DNA from: Deltaproteobacteria bacterium
GTDB taxonomy: Bacteria; Desulfobacterota; Desulfuromonadia; Geobacterales; Geobacteraceae
DNA: 64,000 bases
Assembly (NCBI GenBank): GCA_009668975.1
Contig: SBEG01000006.1
Location: 1 to 64,000, forward strand
Direction of reading: 5' to 3'
The translations under genes were made by a program, and so were the position numbers. Positions 20,626-29,675 of the stretch are shown here, piece after piece. Positions within the stretch are counted from its first letter, which is position 1. Each line of letters begins with the position of its first letter. The notes under the pieces are model-generated. The model did not search any database, had not been told where the DNA came from, and saw only the letters and a program-made list of their open reading frames with translations.

Positions 20626-21414
20626 TCAGAAAAAATAGCGTGCATAGATATACAACGGCGGGGCAGCAAAAAGTACGCTGTCCAGACGGTCGAGCATGCC
20701 GCCGTGGCCGGGAATAATAATTCCGGAATCCTTCACACCAAAACTTCGCTTGAGCAGCGATTCAAACAGGTCTCCCAGCTGGCCCAAAAGCCCAACGATG
20801 AGCGCGGTCGCGACCGCTCCCGCAATCGCAAGTTCCGGGAAAAAAGTCGCGCCGGCAAGGAGGGTGCCGATGACACTTCCGGCCAAACCGCCAATCATTC
20901 CCTCTACACTCTTTTTGGGGCTTACCAAAGGATAAAGTTTCCTTTTTCCGAGGGTGCTCCCCACATAAAAAGCAGCGGTATCTCCAGACATCACAATGAT
21001 CAGCAGTAGAAAGATCCACTTGACGCCATGATCCAGGTCCCGCAGCAAGACCAGGTAGCTCATGAGTAAGGGAAGATAGAGAAAACCGAGGAGTATCAAC
21101 CCTGTTTCTCCGGCAGATTGCTTGATATCTCGAATTCTGAAAAGTGAAAAAAGCGCGGAAAAGAGAACCAGCAGCGTCAGACAGAGGGAAAATGGCAGAC
21201 GTTCGAAGACGAGGTTCGGTACGAGATCCTGCAAGAGCGCCGGTAAAAGGAGTGATCCGGCAAAGGCGGCAACAAAACCGAAGCACTTCCGCTGCGGTAG
21301 AGCCATCCGGTAAAACTCGAGGAGACCTGTCGCCGTTATCCCCAGAATCAGGCAGAAGAACGCAAAAGTCTCTGATTTCTGCACAAAAATCAGCAACAGT
21401 GGCAGAGCAATCAA
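20626..21414 (-). CDS. cdsA: Phosphatidate cytidylyltransferase
   Basis: Makes CDP-diacylglycerol from phosphatidic acid and CTP in the inner membrane. 262 residues from the first conventional start, with many hydrophobic helices. The CdsA signature near the C-terminus is clear: FGVKDSGIIIPGHGGMLDRLDSV. The start given is a TTG at 21414, but the frame continues upstream with IKRLITG, which looks like the usual CdsA N-terminus (K-R-x-x-T-G). That extension would begin at ATC (21435) or ATT (21438), the ATC five bases after AGGAGG. So a non-standard start codon is possible here. Confidence 0.9.
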   Translation of the reverse strand: MIALPLLLIFVQKSETFAFFCLILGITATGLLEFYRMALPQRKCFGFVAAFAGSLLLPALLQDLVPNLVFERLPFSLCLTLLVLFSALFSLFRIRDIKQSAGETGLILLGFLYLPLLMSYLVLLRDLDHGVKWIFLLLIIVMSGDTAAFYVGSTLGKRKLYPLVSPKKSVEGMIGGLAGSVIGTLLAGATFFPELAIAGAVATALIVGLLGQLGDLFESLLKRSFGVKDSGIIIPGHGGMLDRLDSVLFAAPPLYIYARYFF

Positions 21415-21437
21415 TCCCGTAATAAGTCGTTTGATAA

Positions 21438-22178
21438 TTACCTCCTCTTACGAACCTGATCGCTGATGAGGCCATAGCGACGTTCTCGTGCCTGGTAATT
21501 GGCAAGAGCGGAATGAAATTCTTCCTTGCCGAAATCGGGCCAGTTAACCTCGGTAAAATACAACTCGGTATACGCAATCTGCCAAAGCAGGAAATTGCTG
21601 ATTCGCATTTCCCCGCTGGTTCTGATCAGAAAATCAGGGTCGGGAATCTCACGGGTATACAGGTACGCTGAGATAATTTCTTCGGAAATCTCTTCACGGG
21701 TAACCGTACCGGCCAGGACATTGTCGACCAACTGCGCAACAGCCTGAATGATTTCCTTGCGGGATCCGTACGAAAGGGCCAAAGTTAAGACCATACCGTC
21801 ATTTTGCGAGGTTTTGGTGACGGCATCGGTTACCGCCTTGTTAACATCTTCAGGAAGGTCGGCGCGGTCGCCGATAACCGCAAAGCGAATATTATTGGTC
21901 ATCATCCGGGCGGTCTCTTTGGCAAGATAGGCTTTTAACAAAGCCATGAGAGCACGCACCTCTGTTTTCGGGCGCAGCCAGTTTTCCGATGAAAAGGCAA
22001 AGAGCGTGAGGTACTTGATACCGAGTCGGGAGCTTTCCTCGACAATGGTTCGCACCGTCTCGACCCCTTTCCGGTGCCCGACTATTCTTTTCAGCATCCG
22101 TTCCTGAGCCCAGCGGCCGTTACCATCCATGATTATTGCTAAATGCCTGGGCAACTTTTCCGGATCGAGAATTTGCAT
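21438..22178 (-). CDS. uppS: Undecaprenyl diphosphate synthase
   Basis: Cis-prenyltransferase making the C55 lipid carrier of cell-wall synthesis. 246 residues. It has HLAIIMDGNGRWA (catalytic Asp), the YLTLFAFSSENW block, and the C-terminal RTSGEMRISNFLLWQIAYTE and F-x-W-P-D-F blocks. Its last codons contain the ribosome site of cdsA, so the two are coupled. A terminator hairpin lies between frr and this gene. Confidence 0.95.
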   Translation of the reverse strand: MQILDPEKLPRHLAIIMDGNGRWAQERMLKRIVGHRKGVETVRTIVEESSRLGIKYLTLFAFSSENWLRPKTEVRALMALLKAYLAKETARMMTNNIRFAVIGDRADLPEDVNKAVTDAVTKTSQNDGMVLTLALSYGSRKEIIQAVAQLVDNVLAGTVTREEISEEIISAYLYTREIPDPDFLIRTSGEMRISNFLLWQIAYTELYFTEVNWPDFGKEEFHSALANYQARERRYGLISDQVRKRR

Positions 22179-22188
22179 AACTGGTCCT

Positions 22189-22216
22189 AAAAAAAACCCC
22201 CTTTGGTAAAGGGGTT
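22189..22216 (-). terminator. Terminator hairpin between frr and uppS
   Basis: Stem AACCCC-TTT with AAA-GGGGTT (22195-22216). On the minus strand it is followed by eight T. It stands only ten bases before the uppS start, so it either ends the rpsB-to-frr transcript or attenuates read-through into uppS. Confidence 0.75.
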
Positions 22217-22310
22217 ATCTGATGGTACTACGAAATCAATGCGGAAACCCAGCCCAGACAGCGGACCCGGAAACGGGAAAAACGAGTGTATCGCAGATAC
22301 AAGACGTAGC

Positions 22311-22868
22311 TCAGATTTCCATGACCTCTTTTTCTTTGGCGGCAACAACCTCGTCAACTTTGGCCACATAAACATTCGTCAGATCTTGAACGTCCTTTTC
22401 CGCACGTTTCAAATCATCTTCCGAAATTTTCTTGTCTTTTTCCAGTTTTTTCAGGGAGTCGATGGCATCCCGGCGGATATTCCGGAGAGCAATCTTGGTA
22501 TCTTCCGCGAATTTCTTCAACTGCTTTACAATCTCTTTCCTGCGATCCTCGGTAAGAGGCGGTACCGACAGACGAATCAATTTGCCGTCATTAGTCGGCG
22601 TAAGGCCGATATTCGCATTGAGAATTGCTTTTTCAATGGAGGCAATCAGTTTTGCCTCCCACGGCTGTATGGTAATAACCCGTGGCTCCGGAACAGCGAT
22701 GGCGGCAAGCTGGTTAATGGGGGTCAAAGTATCGTAATAGTTGACTTTGATATCTTCCAGGAGCGTCGTACTGGCACGCCCGGTCCTAACCTTCTGATAC
22801 TCCTTGCGGAGTGCATCGAGGGTCTTCTCCATGTGGCTTTTCATGGAATCGAGGACATCTTTTGTCAT
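22311..22868 (-). CDS. frr: Ribosome recycling factor
   Basis: Releases post-termination ribosomes together with EF-G. 185 residues, exactly the family length. Family blocks: the N-terminal three-helix bundle start with LRKEYQKVRTGRAS, the middle beta domain with IQPWEAKLIASIEKAI, and the C-terminal helix with DVQDLTNVYVAKVDEV. It starts one base after the pyrH stop, so the two are co-translated. Confidence 0.97.
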   Translation of the reverse strand: MTKDVLDSMKSHMEKTLDALRKEYQKVRTGRASTTLLEDIKVNYYDTLTPINQLAAIAVPEPRVITIQPWEAKLIASIEKAILNANIGLTPTNDGKLIRLSVPPLTEDRRKEIVKQLKKFAEDTKIALRNIRRDAIDSLKKLEKDKKISEDDLKRAEKDVQDLTNVYVAKVDEVVAAKEKEVMEI

Positions 22869-22869
22869 G

Positions 22870-23589
22870 TTACTCTCCTTTTACGATGGTACCTATTTCT
22901 TCGCCGAGAACAACTTTCATGATGTTCCCTTTGGTGGTGACATCAAAAATGATGATAGGCAGGCCATTGTCCATGCAGAGCGACGTGGCGGTTGCATCCA
23001 TCACCTGCAGTCCCTTCTTCAGGACATCAATGTAGCTCAGCTGTGAGAATCTCAAGGCATTCGGATCTTTCATCGGGTCCGCGGAGTAAACACCATCGAC
23101 CTTGGTGCCCTTCAGAATAACCTCGGCGCCGATCTCCATTGCCCGGAGACTGGCGGCTGTGTCAGTGGTGAAGTAGGGATTTCCCGTGCCAGCGCCCAAT
23201 ATAATAATTCGTCCCTTTTCCAGGTGCCTGATGGCGCGACGGCGGATATAGGGCTCGGCCACTTCGCGCATTTCTATGGCAGACTGGACCCGGGTATCCA
23301 CACCGATCTTCTCAAGTGCATCCTGCATCGCCAGTGAATTAATCATGGTCGCGAGCATTCCCATGTAGTCGGCACTGGCCCGGTCCATCCCTTTGGATGA
23401 GGCGGCAAGTCCGCGGAAGATATTGCCTCCGCCAATAACAAGGGCCACCTCGGTACCACAAGCGATCACGTCCTTGATCTCCGTGGCAATGTCCGTGATG
23501 GTTTTCGGATCAATACCATATTTCTGTTCGCCGGCCAGCGCTTCTCCGGACAACTTCAACAGTACTCTTTTGTACCGCGGTCTGCTCAT
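22870..23589 (-). CDS. pyrH: UMP kinase
   Basis: Phosphorylates UMP to UDP. 239 residues. Amino-acid-kinase fold with [16 protein letters not shown] at the start, [10 protein letters not shown] near 50, and the [13 protein letters not shown] block near 130. It lies between tsf (after a terminator) and frr. ATG start at 23589. Confidence 0.97.
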   Translation of the reverse strand: MSRPRYKRVLLKLSGEALAGEQKYGIDPKTITDIATEIKDVIACGTEVALVIGGGNIFRGLAASSKGMDRASADYMGMLATMINSLAMQDALEKIGVDTRVQSAIEMREVAEPYIRRRAIRHLEKGRIIILGAGTGNPYFTTDTAASLRAMEIGAEVILKGTKVDGVYSADPMKDPNALRFSQLSYIDVLKKGLQVMDATATSLCMDNGLPIIIFDVTTKGNIMKVVLGEEIGTIVKGE

Positions 23590-23666
23590 ATTGTTCGCAA
23601 CTCACTCTCCCGTCAAGAAGGTGTCCCTTTGACGGATTTCAGAATCCAGACAGTAATACCCAATAA

Positions 23667-23712
23667 AAAGAAAAGGCCGGAATCCGGAACAGATACTATC
23701 AGGATTCCGGCC
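23667..23712 (-). terminator. Terminator after tsf
   Basis: Eleven-base stem GGCCGGAATCC (23675-23685) with GGATTCCGGCC (23702-23712). On the minus strand it is followed by TTTTCTTTTT. It separates rpsB-tsf from pyrH-frr. Confidence 0.85.
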
Positions 23713-23730
23713 CACCAGAAAAATCAGGAA

Positions 23731-24381
23731 TTAAGAGCCAGCTGCTGCAGCAACTTCAGCAGCAAAATCACACTCTTTTTTTGCAAGACCTTCACCAAGC
23801 ACAAAGCGTGCGAAACGGCGAATTGACATATTTTCCCCGATTGAGGAAATAGTCTCATTCAGGTACGTTTGAATGGTCTTGTCCGTGTCTTTCACAAAGG
23901 TCTGCTCCATGAGGCAGATATCGGCATAAAACTTGGAAATCTGGCCTTCGACAATTTTTTCAATGATGTTGTCTGGCTTACCGGTTTCCTTGGCCTTGGC
24001 GCGATAAATTTCCTTTTCTCTTTCCAGGAGTTCAGCCGATACTTCTTCGCGTTTTACAAACAGGGGAGCTGCTGCAGCGATATGCATGGCAATATCTCTG
24101 ACAAAATTCTGGAAGGCTTCGTTTTTGGCAACAAAATCTGTTTCGCAGTTTACTTCCACCAGCACACCGATCTTGCCACCGGCATGAATATAGGAACCGA
24201 CAGTACCTTCGGTAGCAATACGGCCGGCTTTTTTGGATGCGGCAGCCAGGCCCTTCGTCCTCAGATAGTCAACAGCCTTCTCCTGATCACCACCGGTCTC
24301 GGCCAAGGCCTTTTTACAATCCATAAGACCGGCGCCGGTCACTTTTCGTAGTTCACTCACCTGTGCAGCTGTAATTGTCAC
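23731..24381 (-). CDS. tsf: Elongation factor Ts
   Basis: Nucleotide exchange factor for EF-Tu. 216 residues, the shorter form. The N-terminal UBA-like domain ([19 protein letters not shown]) and the core block [16 protein letters not shown] with TDFV contacting EF-Tu are clear. The usual partner rpsB is upstream, after a 129-base gap. Confidence 0.97.
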   Translation of the reverse strand: MTITAAQVSELRKVTGAGLMDCKKALAETGGDQEKAVDYLRTKGLAAASKKAGRIATEGTVGSYIHAGGKIGVLVEVNCETDFVAKNEAFQNFVRDIAMHIAAAAPLFVKREEVSAELLEREKEIYRAKAKETGKPDNIIEKIVEGQISKFYADICLMEQTFVKDTDKTIQTYLNETISSIGENMSIRRFARFVLGEGLAKKECDFAAEVAAAAGS

Positions 24382-24510
24382 GTGAATCCTCCTCCACGAG
24401 CGCGGGAAATTCCTTTGCCGTGTAACTTTACGTATATAAATAGTAGTGGAATGCTGGGCGAAAGGAACCCCGCTGCCGGAATCTTCAGATCCGAACGGGG
24501 TTCGCTGCCA

Positions 24511-25305
24511 TTATTCCGCGGCGCTATCGGCTGCCTCTGCTTCGACAGCAGAAGCGGCAGGAGCTTCGGCAAGAGCCTCAGCCTGAGACTCGCCTTCCGC
24601 ATCAGTCTGCAAATCGATTTCCCTGGCCTGAACACCTTCAATTACCGCATCGGCAATTTTGCTTGAAAGAAGGCGCAGAGCTCGGATCGCATCGTCATTC
24701 CCCGGAATGATATAATCAATCGGATCGGGGTCACAGTTGGTATCAACAACCGCGACAACCGGGATACCCAATTTTTTCGCTTCAGAAACGGCGATCGTCT
24801 CATTTTTCGGGTCAACCACGAAAATTGCACCCGGCAGTTTGCTCATGCCCTTGATTCCGCCCAGCGATTTTTCGAGTTTCTCGCGCTGTTTCTCAAGGCT
24901 GAGAATTTCTTTCTTGGTGTACCCTTCAATTGACCCGTCCGCGACCATTGCATCGAGCCGCTTCAGACGATCGATACTTTGACGTACCGTAGCAAAGTTC
25001 GTCAACATGCCGCCAAGCCAGCGCTGATTCACATAAAACATATTGCAGCGCTGCGCTTCTTCGGCAATGGAATCCTGAGCCTGCTTCTTGGTGCCGACAA
25101 AAAGAATGGTCTCGCCGGCCTGTGCGGTTTCTCTGATGAAATTATAGGAATTTTTGAAAAGTCTTACGGTTTTCTGCAGGTCGATGATATAGATGCCATT
25201 TCTTGCACCGAAAATGTATGGCTTCATCTTCGGATTCCAACGCTTGGTCTGGTGGCCGAAATGGACACCCGCTTCCAACAACTCTTTCATGGTAATGTTT
25301 GACAT
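24511..25305 (-). CDS. rpsB: 30S ribosomal protein S2
   Basis: 264 residues from the ATG at 25305, which follows AAAGGAGA. The frame is open 34 codons further up but without S2 similarity. Family blocks: [35 protein letters not shown] and the C-terminal [19 protein letters not shown]. An alanine- and glutamate-rich tail of about 35 residues ends the protein. Transcribed with tsf. Confidence 0.97.
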   Translation of the reverse strand: MSNITMKELLEAGVHFGHQTKRWNPKMKPYIFGARNGIYIIDLQKTVRLFKNSYNFIRETAQAGETILFVGTKKQAQDSIAEEAQRCNMFYVNQRWLGGMLTNFATVRQSIDRLKRLDAMVADGSIEGYTKKEILSLEKQREKLEKSLGGIKGMSKLPGAIFVVDPKNETIAVSEAKKLGIPVVAVVDTNCDPDPIDYIIPGNDDAIRALRLLSSKIADAVIEGVQAREIDLQTDAEGESQAEALAEAPAASAVEAEAADSAAE

Positions 25306-25564
25306 GGTACTCTCCTTTGGTTTGCCCTCCGCACCCTCGAAACGTCCGGAATCCGCACCAGGCGGACACCACCGGAGACAAAGGGGGCGTGTGTGGTTAA
25401 ATAGCAAACCTGTTTACCATAAAGGCCTATGATTTAGCAAGGAAATTTTACAAAGTCCCATCAATTATCACCCCTTGGAAGCTCCTCCCCCAGACGGTTT
25501 CCCTGACGTGCCGTTCCGGCAACGGTTGCTATTTCAGCCCTGCTCATGTATCATGCCCGATGCC
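25306..25564. other. Divergent intergenic region and probable rpsB leader
   Basis: This stretch separates divergent rpsB and lptF. On the minus strand the 100 or so bases before rpsB are rich in complementary GC segments (for example TCCGG with CCGGA around 25335-25380) and could form the structured leader that in other bacteria lets S2 control rpsB-tsf. I cannot match it base by base to the known motif. Confidence 0.35.
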
Positions 25565-26740
25565 ATGAAGAAAACCCTTTACCTGTATATTCTCAAGGAA
25601 ATTACCGTTCCTTTCATCCTCGGTTTCGCTGTTTTTACCTTTGTCCTGCTCATGGGCAGGTTCATGAAGCTGGCAGATCTGGTCATCGCGAAAGGGGTTC
25701 CCGTTTCCGATGTGGCCCGGATGCTGCTCTACATGCTGCCATCTTTCTCTTTTATCACCATCCCCATGGCCTTTCTGCTGGCGTTACTGCTGGCATTCGG
25801 GCGACTCTCCGCGGACAATGAGATAACGGCTCTCAAATCCGGGGGCATCAGCCTCTACGGCATCCTTACACCCGTGTTCTTCTTTGCTTTTCTTGCCTAC
25901 CTTGCCACTTCGGCTATCACCGTCTATGCGCTTCCGTGGGGCAACACCGCCTTCAAAACACTTCTCTACAACGCCATAAATGTCAGGGTCAACATCAGCC
26001 TCAAGGATCAGGTCTTCAACGACGACTTCCCCGGCCTGGTAATCTACGTTGCGCGTTATGATGAATCAACTCACCAGATCTCCGGCGTGCTTATCTATGA
26101 CGAGAGGAATGCGAAGGAACCTTCTACCATTTTCGCCCGGCAGGGTATGATCATGACTGACCCGAAAAGAAAAGCGCTGCGACTTCGCCTGACCGATGGC
26201 GGCATTCACCGGATGCAAGGCAACTCCAATTATCAGCTCATGGAATTCGACAGTTACGATCTCAGTGTCAGCTTCGACCAGAAATATAAAATTGTGCCAA
26301 CAGTCAATGAGCTGGACATGACCTTCAATGAATTGAGACATGCAATGACTGTCCCCGGTGTTGCCCCAAACGTACTCCGGGATCTCCGGCTCGAGTTCCA
26401 TCGCCGCCTGGCCTTCCCATTCGCTTGCTTTGTCTTTGCCCTGATTGGGGTACCTCTCGGCCTGCAAAACAGACGCTCCGGAAAATCTTCCGGTTTTTCG
26501 CTCTGCCTGGCTGTTCTCCTGACCTACTATATTGTGCTTTCGATCGGCAAAAGTTTGGGCCAGAACGCTCTGGTTTCCCCGGCAATTGCCATGTGGATAC
26601 CGAACCTGCTGTTCATTTCCCTCGGCATCTATCTATTCAAAATGACCGCCGCTGAGCAGAGAATGACCATTTTCGACCTGCCGAAAAGTATCATTGTCTG
26701 GGCGCAAGCCCGGTATGCACTCTGGAGCAAACCTCGATGA
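25565..26740 (+). CDS. lptF: LPS export ABC transporter permease LptF
   Basis: Inner-membrane half of the LptB2FG lipopolysaccharide extractor. 391 residues from the ATG at 25565; an ATG four codons earlier is equally possible, and neither has a strong ribosome site. The layout is three membrane segments, a periplasmic beta domain (about 150-280) and three more membrane segments, as in YjgP/YjgQ proteins. It overlaps lptG by four bases (ATGA). Matches Geobacter gene order next to rpsB. Confidence 0.92.
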   Translation: MKKTLYLYILKEITVPFILGFAVFTFVLLMGRFMKLADLVIAKGVPVSDVARMLLYMLPSFSFITIPMAFLLALLLAFGRLSADNEITALKSGGISLYGILTPVFFFAFLAYLATSAITVYALPWGNTAFKTLLYNAINVRVNISLKDQVFNDDFPGLVIYVARYDESTHQISGVLIYDERNAKEPSTIFARQGMIMTDPKRKALRLRLTDGGIHRMQGNSNYQLMEFDSYDLSVSFDQKYKIVPTVNELDMTFNELRHAMTVPGVAPNVLRDLRLEFHRRLAFPFACFVFALIGVPLGLQNRRSGKSSGFSLCLAVLLTYYIVLSIGKSLGQNALVSPAIAMWIPNLLFISLGIYLFKMTAAEQRMTIFDLPKSIIVWAQARYALWSKPR

Positions 26741-27816
26741 CCCTACTCAGCCGCTATATCACCTCAATTTACCTGAAGATACTTACGTTGACCGTCTGTT
26801 CCTTCACAGCAATCTATCTTATTATCGATTTCCTCGAAAAACTCAGGCGTTTCTCCCGAACCCAGGGTGAACCGCACTACATTGTGCTTTATTTCCTTTA
26901 TAAGATACCGGCAATCATCAATCAGATCATGCCGCTGGCCGTTCTCATGTCGACCCTCTTGACGCTTGGTATCCTCTCTCGCTCAAGCGAGATTATCGCA
27001 ATGCAAAGCTGCGGCATCAGCCTGAAGCGAATAGCGAAACCTTTGCTCGTTATTGCTTTCGTCCTGAGCATCTTCACCTTTTTCTCCAATGAAGCAATAA
27101 TTCCAACCACCTCACAGCAACAGAAATATGTCGATGAAGTTTTGATCCAGGGGAAAAGTCCAAGTACTTTTTTCCGTCTCAACAACATTTGGTTCCGGGA
27201 CAAAAATTATATTCTTCAGGCACGGCTCTTTGTTCCGACAACCTGGACTTTAAAAGGGATCACACTTTGGCAGACAACCGAAGGAATGCAGCCAGTCAAG
27301 CGATTGGAAGCGGAAGAAGGGGTCTGGAACGGTCAATCCTGGACCCTGAAAAATGTGGTAGAGAAAAGTTTTTCAAGCGGTAAGGTCACGGATACCAGAA
27401 AAATGTCACTCCTTCCGGTTCCACTGCAACTGAAGGTAAATGATCTCAAAGTATGGGACAAGAACGCAGACGACATGGGTTTTTTCAAGCTGAAACGCTA
27501 CACCGAAAAACTGAGCAAAGCTGGCTACGATGCCACAAGATACCAGGCACAGATGTATTCCAAGGTATCAATGCCTTTTGCCTGCCTGATAATGGCTTTT
27601 GTCGGCATCCCTTTCTCTTTGCGCAGTGGCCGTTCCAGCGGAGTTGCGCTGGGAATCGGTCTCAGCATAGGCATTGGCTTCGCCTATTTTGTCATCAACG
27701 CCATCCTCATCTCTTTGGGAGGCACAGGCGTCCTGCCGCCTTTGGTAGCAGCCTGGGCAGCAAATTTCATTTTTGCCCTGTCGGCAATTTGGATGACCCT
27801 GACAATGCACCATTAA
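26737..27816 (+). CDS. lptG: LPS export ABC transporter permease LptG
   Basis: Second permease of the LptB2FG complex. 359 residues with the same three-plus-three membrane layout and a periplasmic beta domain. Blocks typical of the family: ILSRSSEIIAMQSCGISLKR in the cytosolic coupling helix and the C-terminal SGVALGIGLSIGIGFAYF segment. Translationally coupled to lptF. Confidence 0.92.
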   Translation: MTLLSRYITSIYLKILTLTVCSFTAIYLIIDFLEKLRRFSRTQGEPHYIVLYFLYKIPAIINQIMPLAVLMSTLLTLGILSRSSEIIAMQSCGISLKRIAKPLLVIAFVLSIFTFFSNEAIIPTTSQQQKYVDEVLIQGKSPSTFFRLNNIWFRDKNYILQARLFVPTTWTLKGITLWQTTEGMQPVKRLEAEEGVWNGQSWTLKNVVEKSFSSGKVTDTRKMSLLPVPLQLKVNDLKVWDKNADDMGFFKLKRYTEKLSKAGYDATRYQAQMYSKVSMPFACLIMAFVGIPFSLRSGRSSGVALGIGLSIGIGFAYFVINAILISLGGTGVLPPLVAAWAANFIFALSAIWMTLTMHH

Positions 27817-28323
27817 CCACTTCAACCACGCAATTTTACCAGGCAAAATACTACCGTTATTTCGTAGACTTAAAGCTTTGATGTCATTTTTTTCAACCGC
27901 CTTCCTTGACAACCGGCCGAGCATCGCGTAAGGTGTAGTACTTTCAAATAACCCATCGCGAGTTTTTCTCACAGGCACCGGCAGCTTTATTGGTACTTTA
28001 TACCATCGAGAGGCAACTGGGTTCTTACGCAGAATATAATTGTTCTGCACCATAGACCAGACACCCTCCGGGCACCGGCTTCACTCCCAAGCACATTTAT
28101 CATCCCCTACAGCCTAGCTCAATTGCCGTCACGTTAAATCTCGCGCTACACGAATATCCGGGACAGAATCCAGGTTCGCCGTCCTGCATCTAATCACTGA
28201 CCGCCACCTGCGCGAAAAACCACTGAAAGGAGATCCCCGCCGGAAGATCAGGAACAATTCCACAACGAACAAACTAGTCGTTGGTCCGGCAAAAATCCGA
28301 AAAAACCGCCCCCACTCTTACTT
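27817..28323. other. 507-base intergenic stretch after lptG
   Basis: I see no gene with protein features on either strand and no clear terminator. An open frame on the minus strand runs from within lptG into this region, but it looks like a shadow. The upstream region of the following lipoprotein gene has no obvious promoter or ribosome site. Confidence 0.5.
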
Positions 28324-28971
28324 ATGAAAAAAATTATCATTTTGATCGCAGCAGTTGCGCTGTGCGCCATATCATGCGACCAGAGCCAGCTTCGCCAACC
28401 CCAGTCGACGGTTATTCCGGACCTTTCCGATCTGGACAAAGAAATCCGTCAGGCAGTTGAACGGGGAGCTAACCTGGAAGAAAGACGAAGACAGCTACCC
28501 GCAATTATTTCGGCATTTGCCAAAAGAACTACCCCCCAGAGAGCCCGCAGGCTGGGAGTGCTCTGTTACCTGAAAACGCTCGACACACCCTTGATGCCGA
28601 TGGATCTTGCCGAAATTGCCCTGGCTGAAACCGGCTCGCACGGGTTGTCCGCGCGCGCGGTATCCTATCGGGGCGCCATGGGTGTCTGGCAGCTGATGCC
28701 GAGCAGAGCGCGGAGTCACGGCTACAGCCCTGAAGACATGGTGAATGACGAGAAGTGTGCGGAAGCGGCAGTTCGCGAACTTCTCACCAAGATCCAGATG
28801 GCAAAGGGAAATCTCCAGAGGGCGAAAAAACTCTATTGCGGAGTCGGCCCACAGGCAGATGCCTATGAAGTCAAACGAAAGCGCTTCAGACAGGAGATCT
28901 TCGCAGAAATGATGAAGTACCCGCAAATGACAGCGGGAAACGCCTCCGACCTGATACTTCGACCATCCTGA
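28324..28971 (+). CDS. Lytic transglycosylase-like lipoprotein
   Basis: Predicted peptidoglycan-cleaving lipoprotein, 215 residues. It has a lipoprotein signal peptide with a lipobox-like AISC and Cys18 as the lipidation site. The SLT domain is in the C-terminal half: catalytic Glu in IALAETGSHG, then SYRGAMGVWQLMPSRA and the later NAAVRELL-type helix. The domain is shorter than in full Slt70. It would act in the periplasm or at the outer membrane. The start has no clear ribosome site. Confidence 0.8.
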   Translation: MKKIIILIAAVALCAISCDQSQLRQPQSTVIPDLSDLDKEIRQAVERGANLEERRRQLPAIISAFAKRTTPQRARRLGVLCYLKTLDTPLMPMDLAEIALAETGSHGLSARAVSYRGAMGVWQLMPSRARSHGYSPEDMVNDEKCAEAAVRELLTKIQMAKGNLQRAKKLYCGVGPQADAYEVKRKRFRQEIFAEMMKYPQMTAGNASDLILRPS

Positions 28972-29002
28972 AAAATCTCGGATTTACAAAGCAGCCACAG
29001 TC

Positions 29003-29039
29003 AAAAAAAAGCAGACCTCACAGCGGGTCTGCTTTTTTT
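29003..29039 (+). terminator. Terminator after the lytic transglycosylase gene
   Basis: Stem AAAAAAGCAGACC with GGTCTGCTTTTTT around a short loop, ending in seven T on the plus strand. Confidence 0.9.
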
Positions 29040-29129
29040 GTCTTCCACCAGCAATTACAGGAAGATCAGGAGTTCCCTTTTGAAGAATCAGCACAGATAC
29101 CGTATACTGTAGCCTGAAAGGATACGCAC

Positions 29130-29567
29130 ATGTCCAACCTTCTGCCAGTCATCATCATGGTTTGCGCTGGAACCGCGGTAGCACTCCAACCTTCGATAAA
29201 TGCGCGGCTTGCTCAAAAGTCGGGCCTTCTGGAAAGCGCCTGTATTTCATTCGCGGTCGGCACCTTCGCCCTTGCGGTTGCTCTGCTGGTCTCGGGGAAA
29301 ACCACCCTACGGGGTCTGCACGAAACAGCCTGGTGGGAATGGACGGGAGGGGTGCTTGGCGCCTTCTTCGTTACCGCAACAATCCTGGCGGTACCGCGAA
29401 TCGGAACAGCGGCGACAATGGCCGTCGCCATCGCGGCGCAGCTTATCACCGCCCTCATCCTGGACCACTTCGGGGCCTTCGGGTTCGGCGGGACTCCGGT
29501 TGACCTGAAAAGGTCACTGGGAGCAGCTCTTCTCATCATCGGGGCCTGGATTATTGTTCGACACTGA
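29130..29567 (+). CDS. DMT-family transporter, YdcZ/DUF606 type
   Basis: Small inner-membrane protein of 145 residues made almost wholly of hydrophobic helices (four or five). The opening VCAGTAVALQPSINARLAQ and the segment VPRIGTAATMAVAIAAQLI are typical of DUF606. These proteins are half-size members of the drug/metabolite transporter superfamily; the substrate is unknown. The start has AAAGGA nine bases upstream. Confidence 0.82.
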   Translation: MSNLLPVIIMVCAGTAVALQPSINARLAQKSGLLESACISFAVGTFALAVALLVSGKTTLRGLHETAWWEWTGGVLGAFFVTATILAVPRIGTAATMAVAIAAQLITALILDHFGAFGFGGTPVDLKRSLGAALLIIGAWIIVRH

Positions 29568-29675
29568 TAGGTTTACGCACCACTTCAGCCGCGAAACGGC
29601 CGGGAACGTCATTGACCGAAGCTCTACTTGTCAAGACGGGATCCTATCTAACTCAACGTGATAACCGGCAGGTGT

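Noticed and set aside
27568..28053. Minus-strand open frame spanning the end of lptG and the following intergenic region
   Set aside because: Half of it is antisense to lptG and the rest shows no family, signal or good ribosome site.
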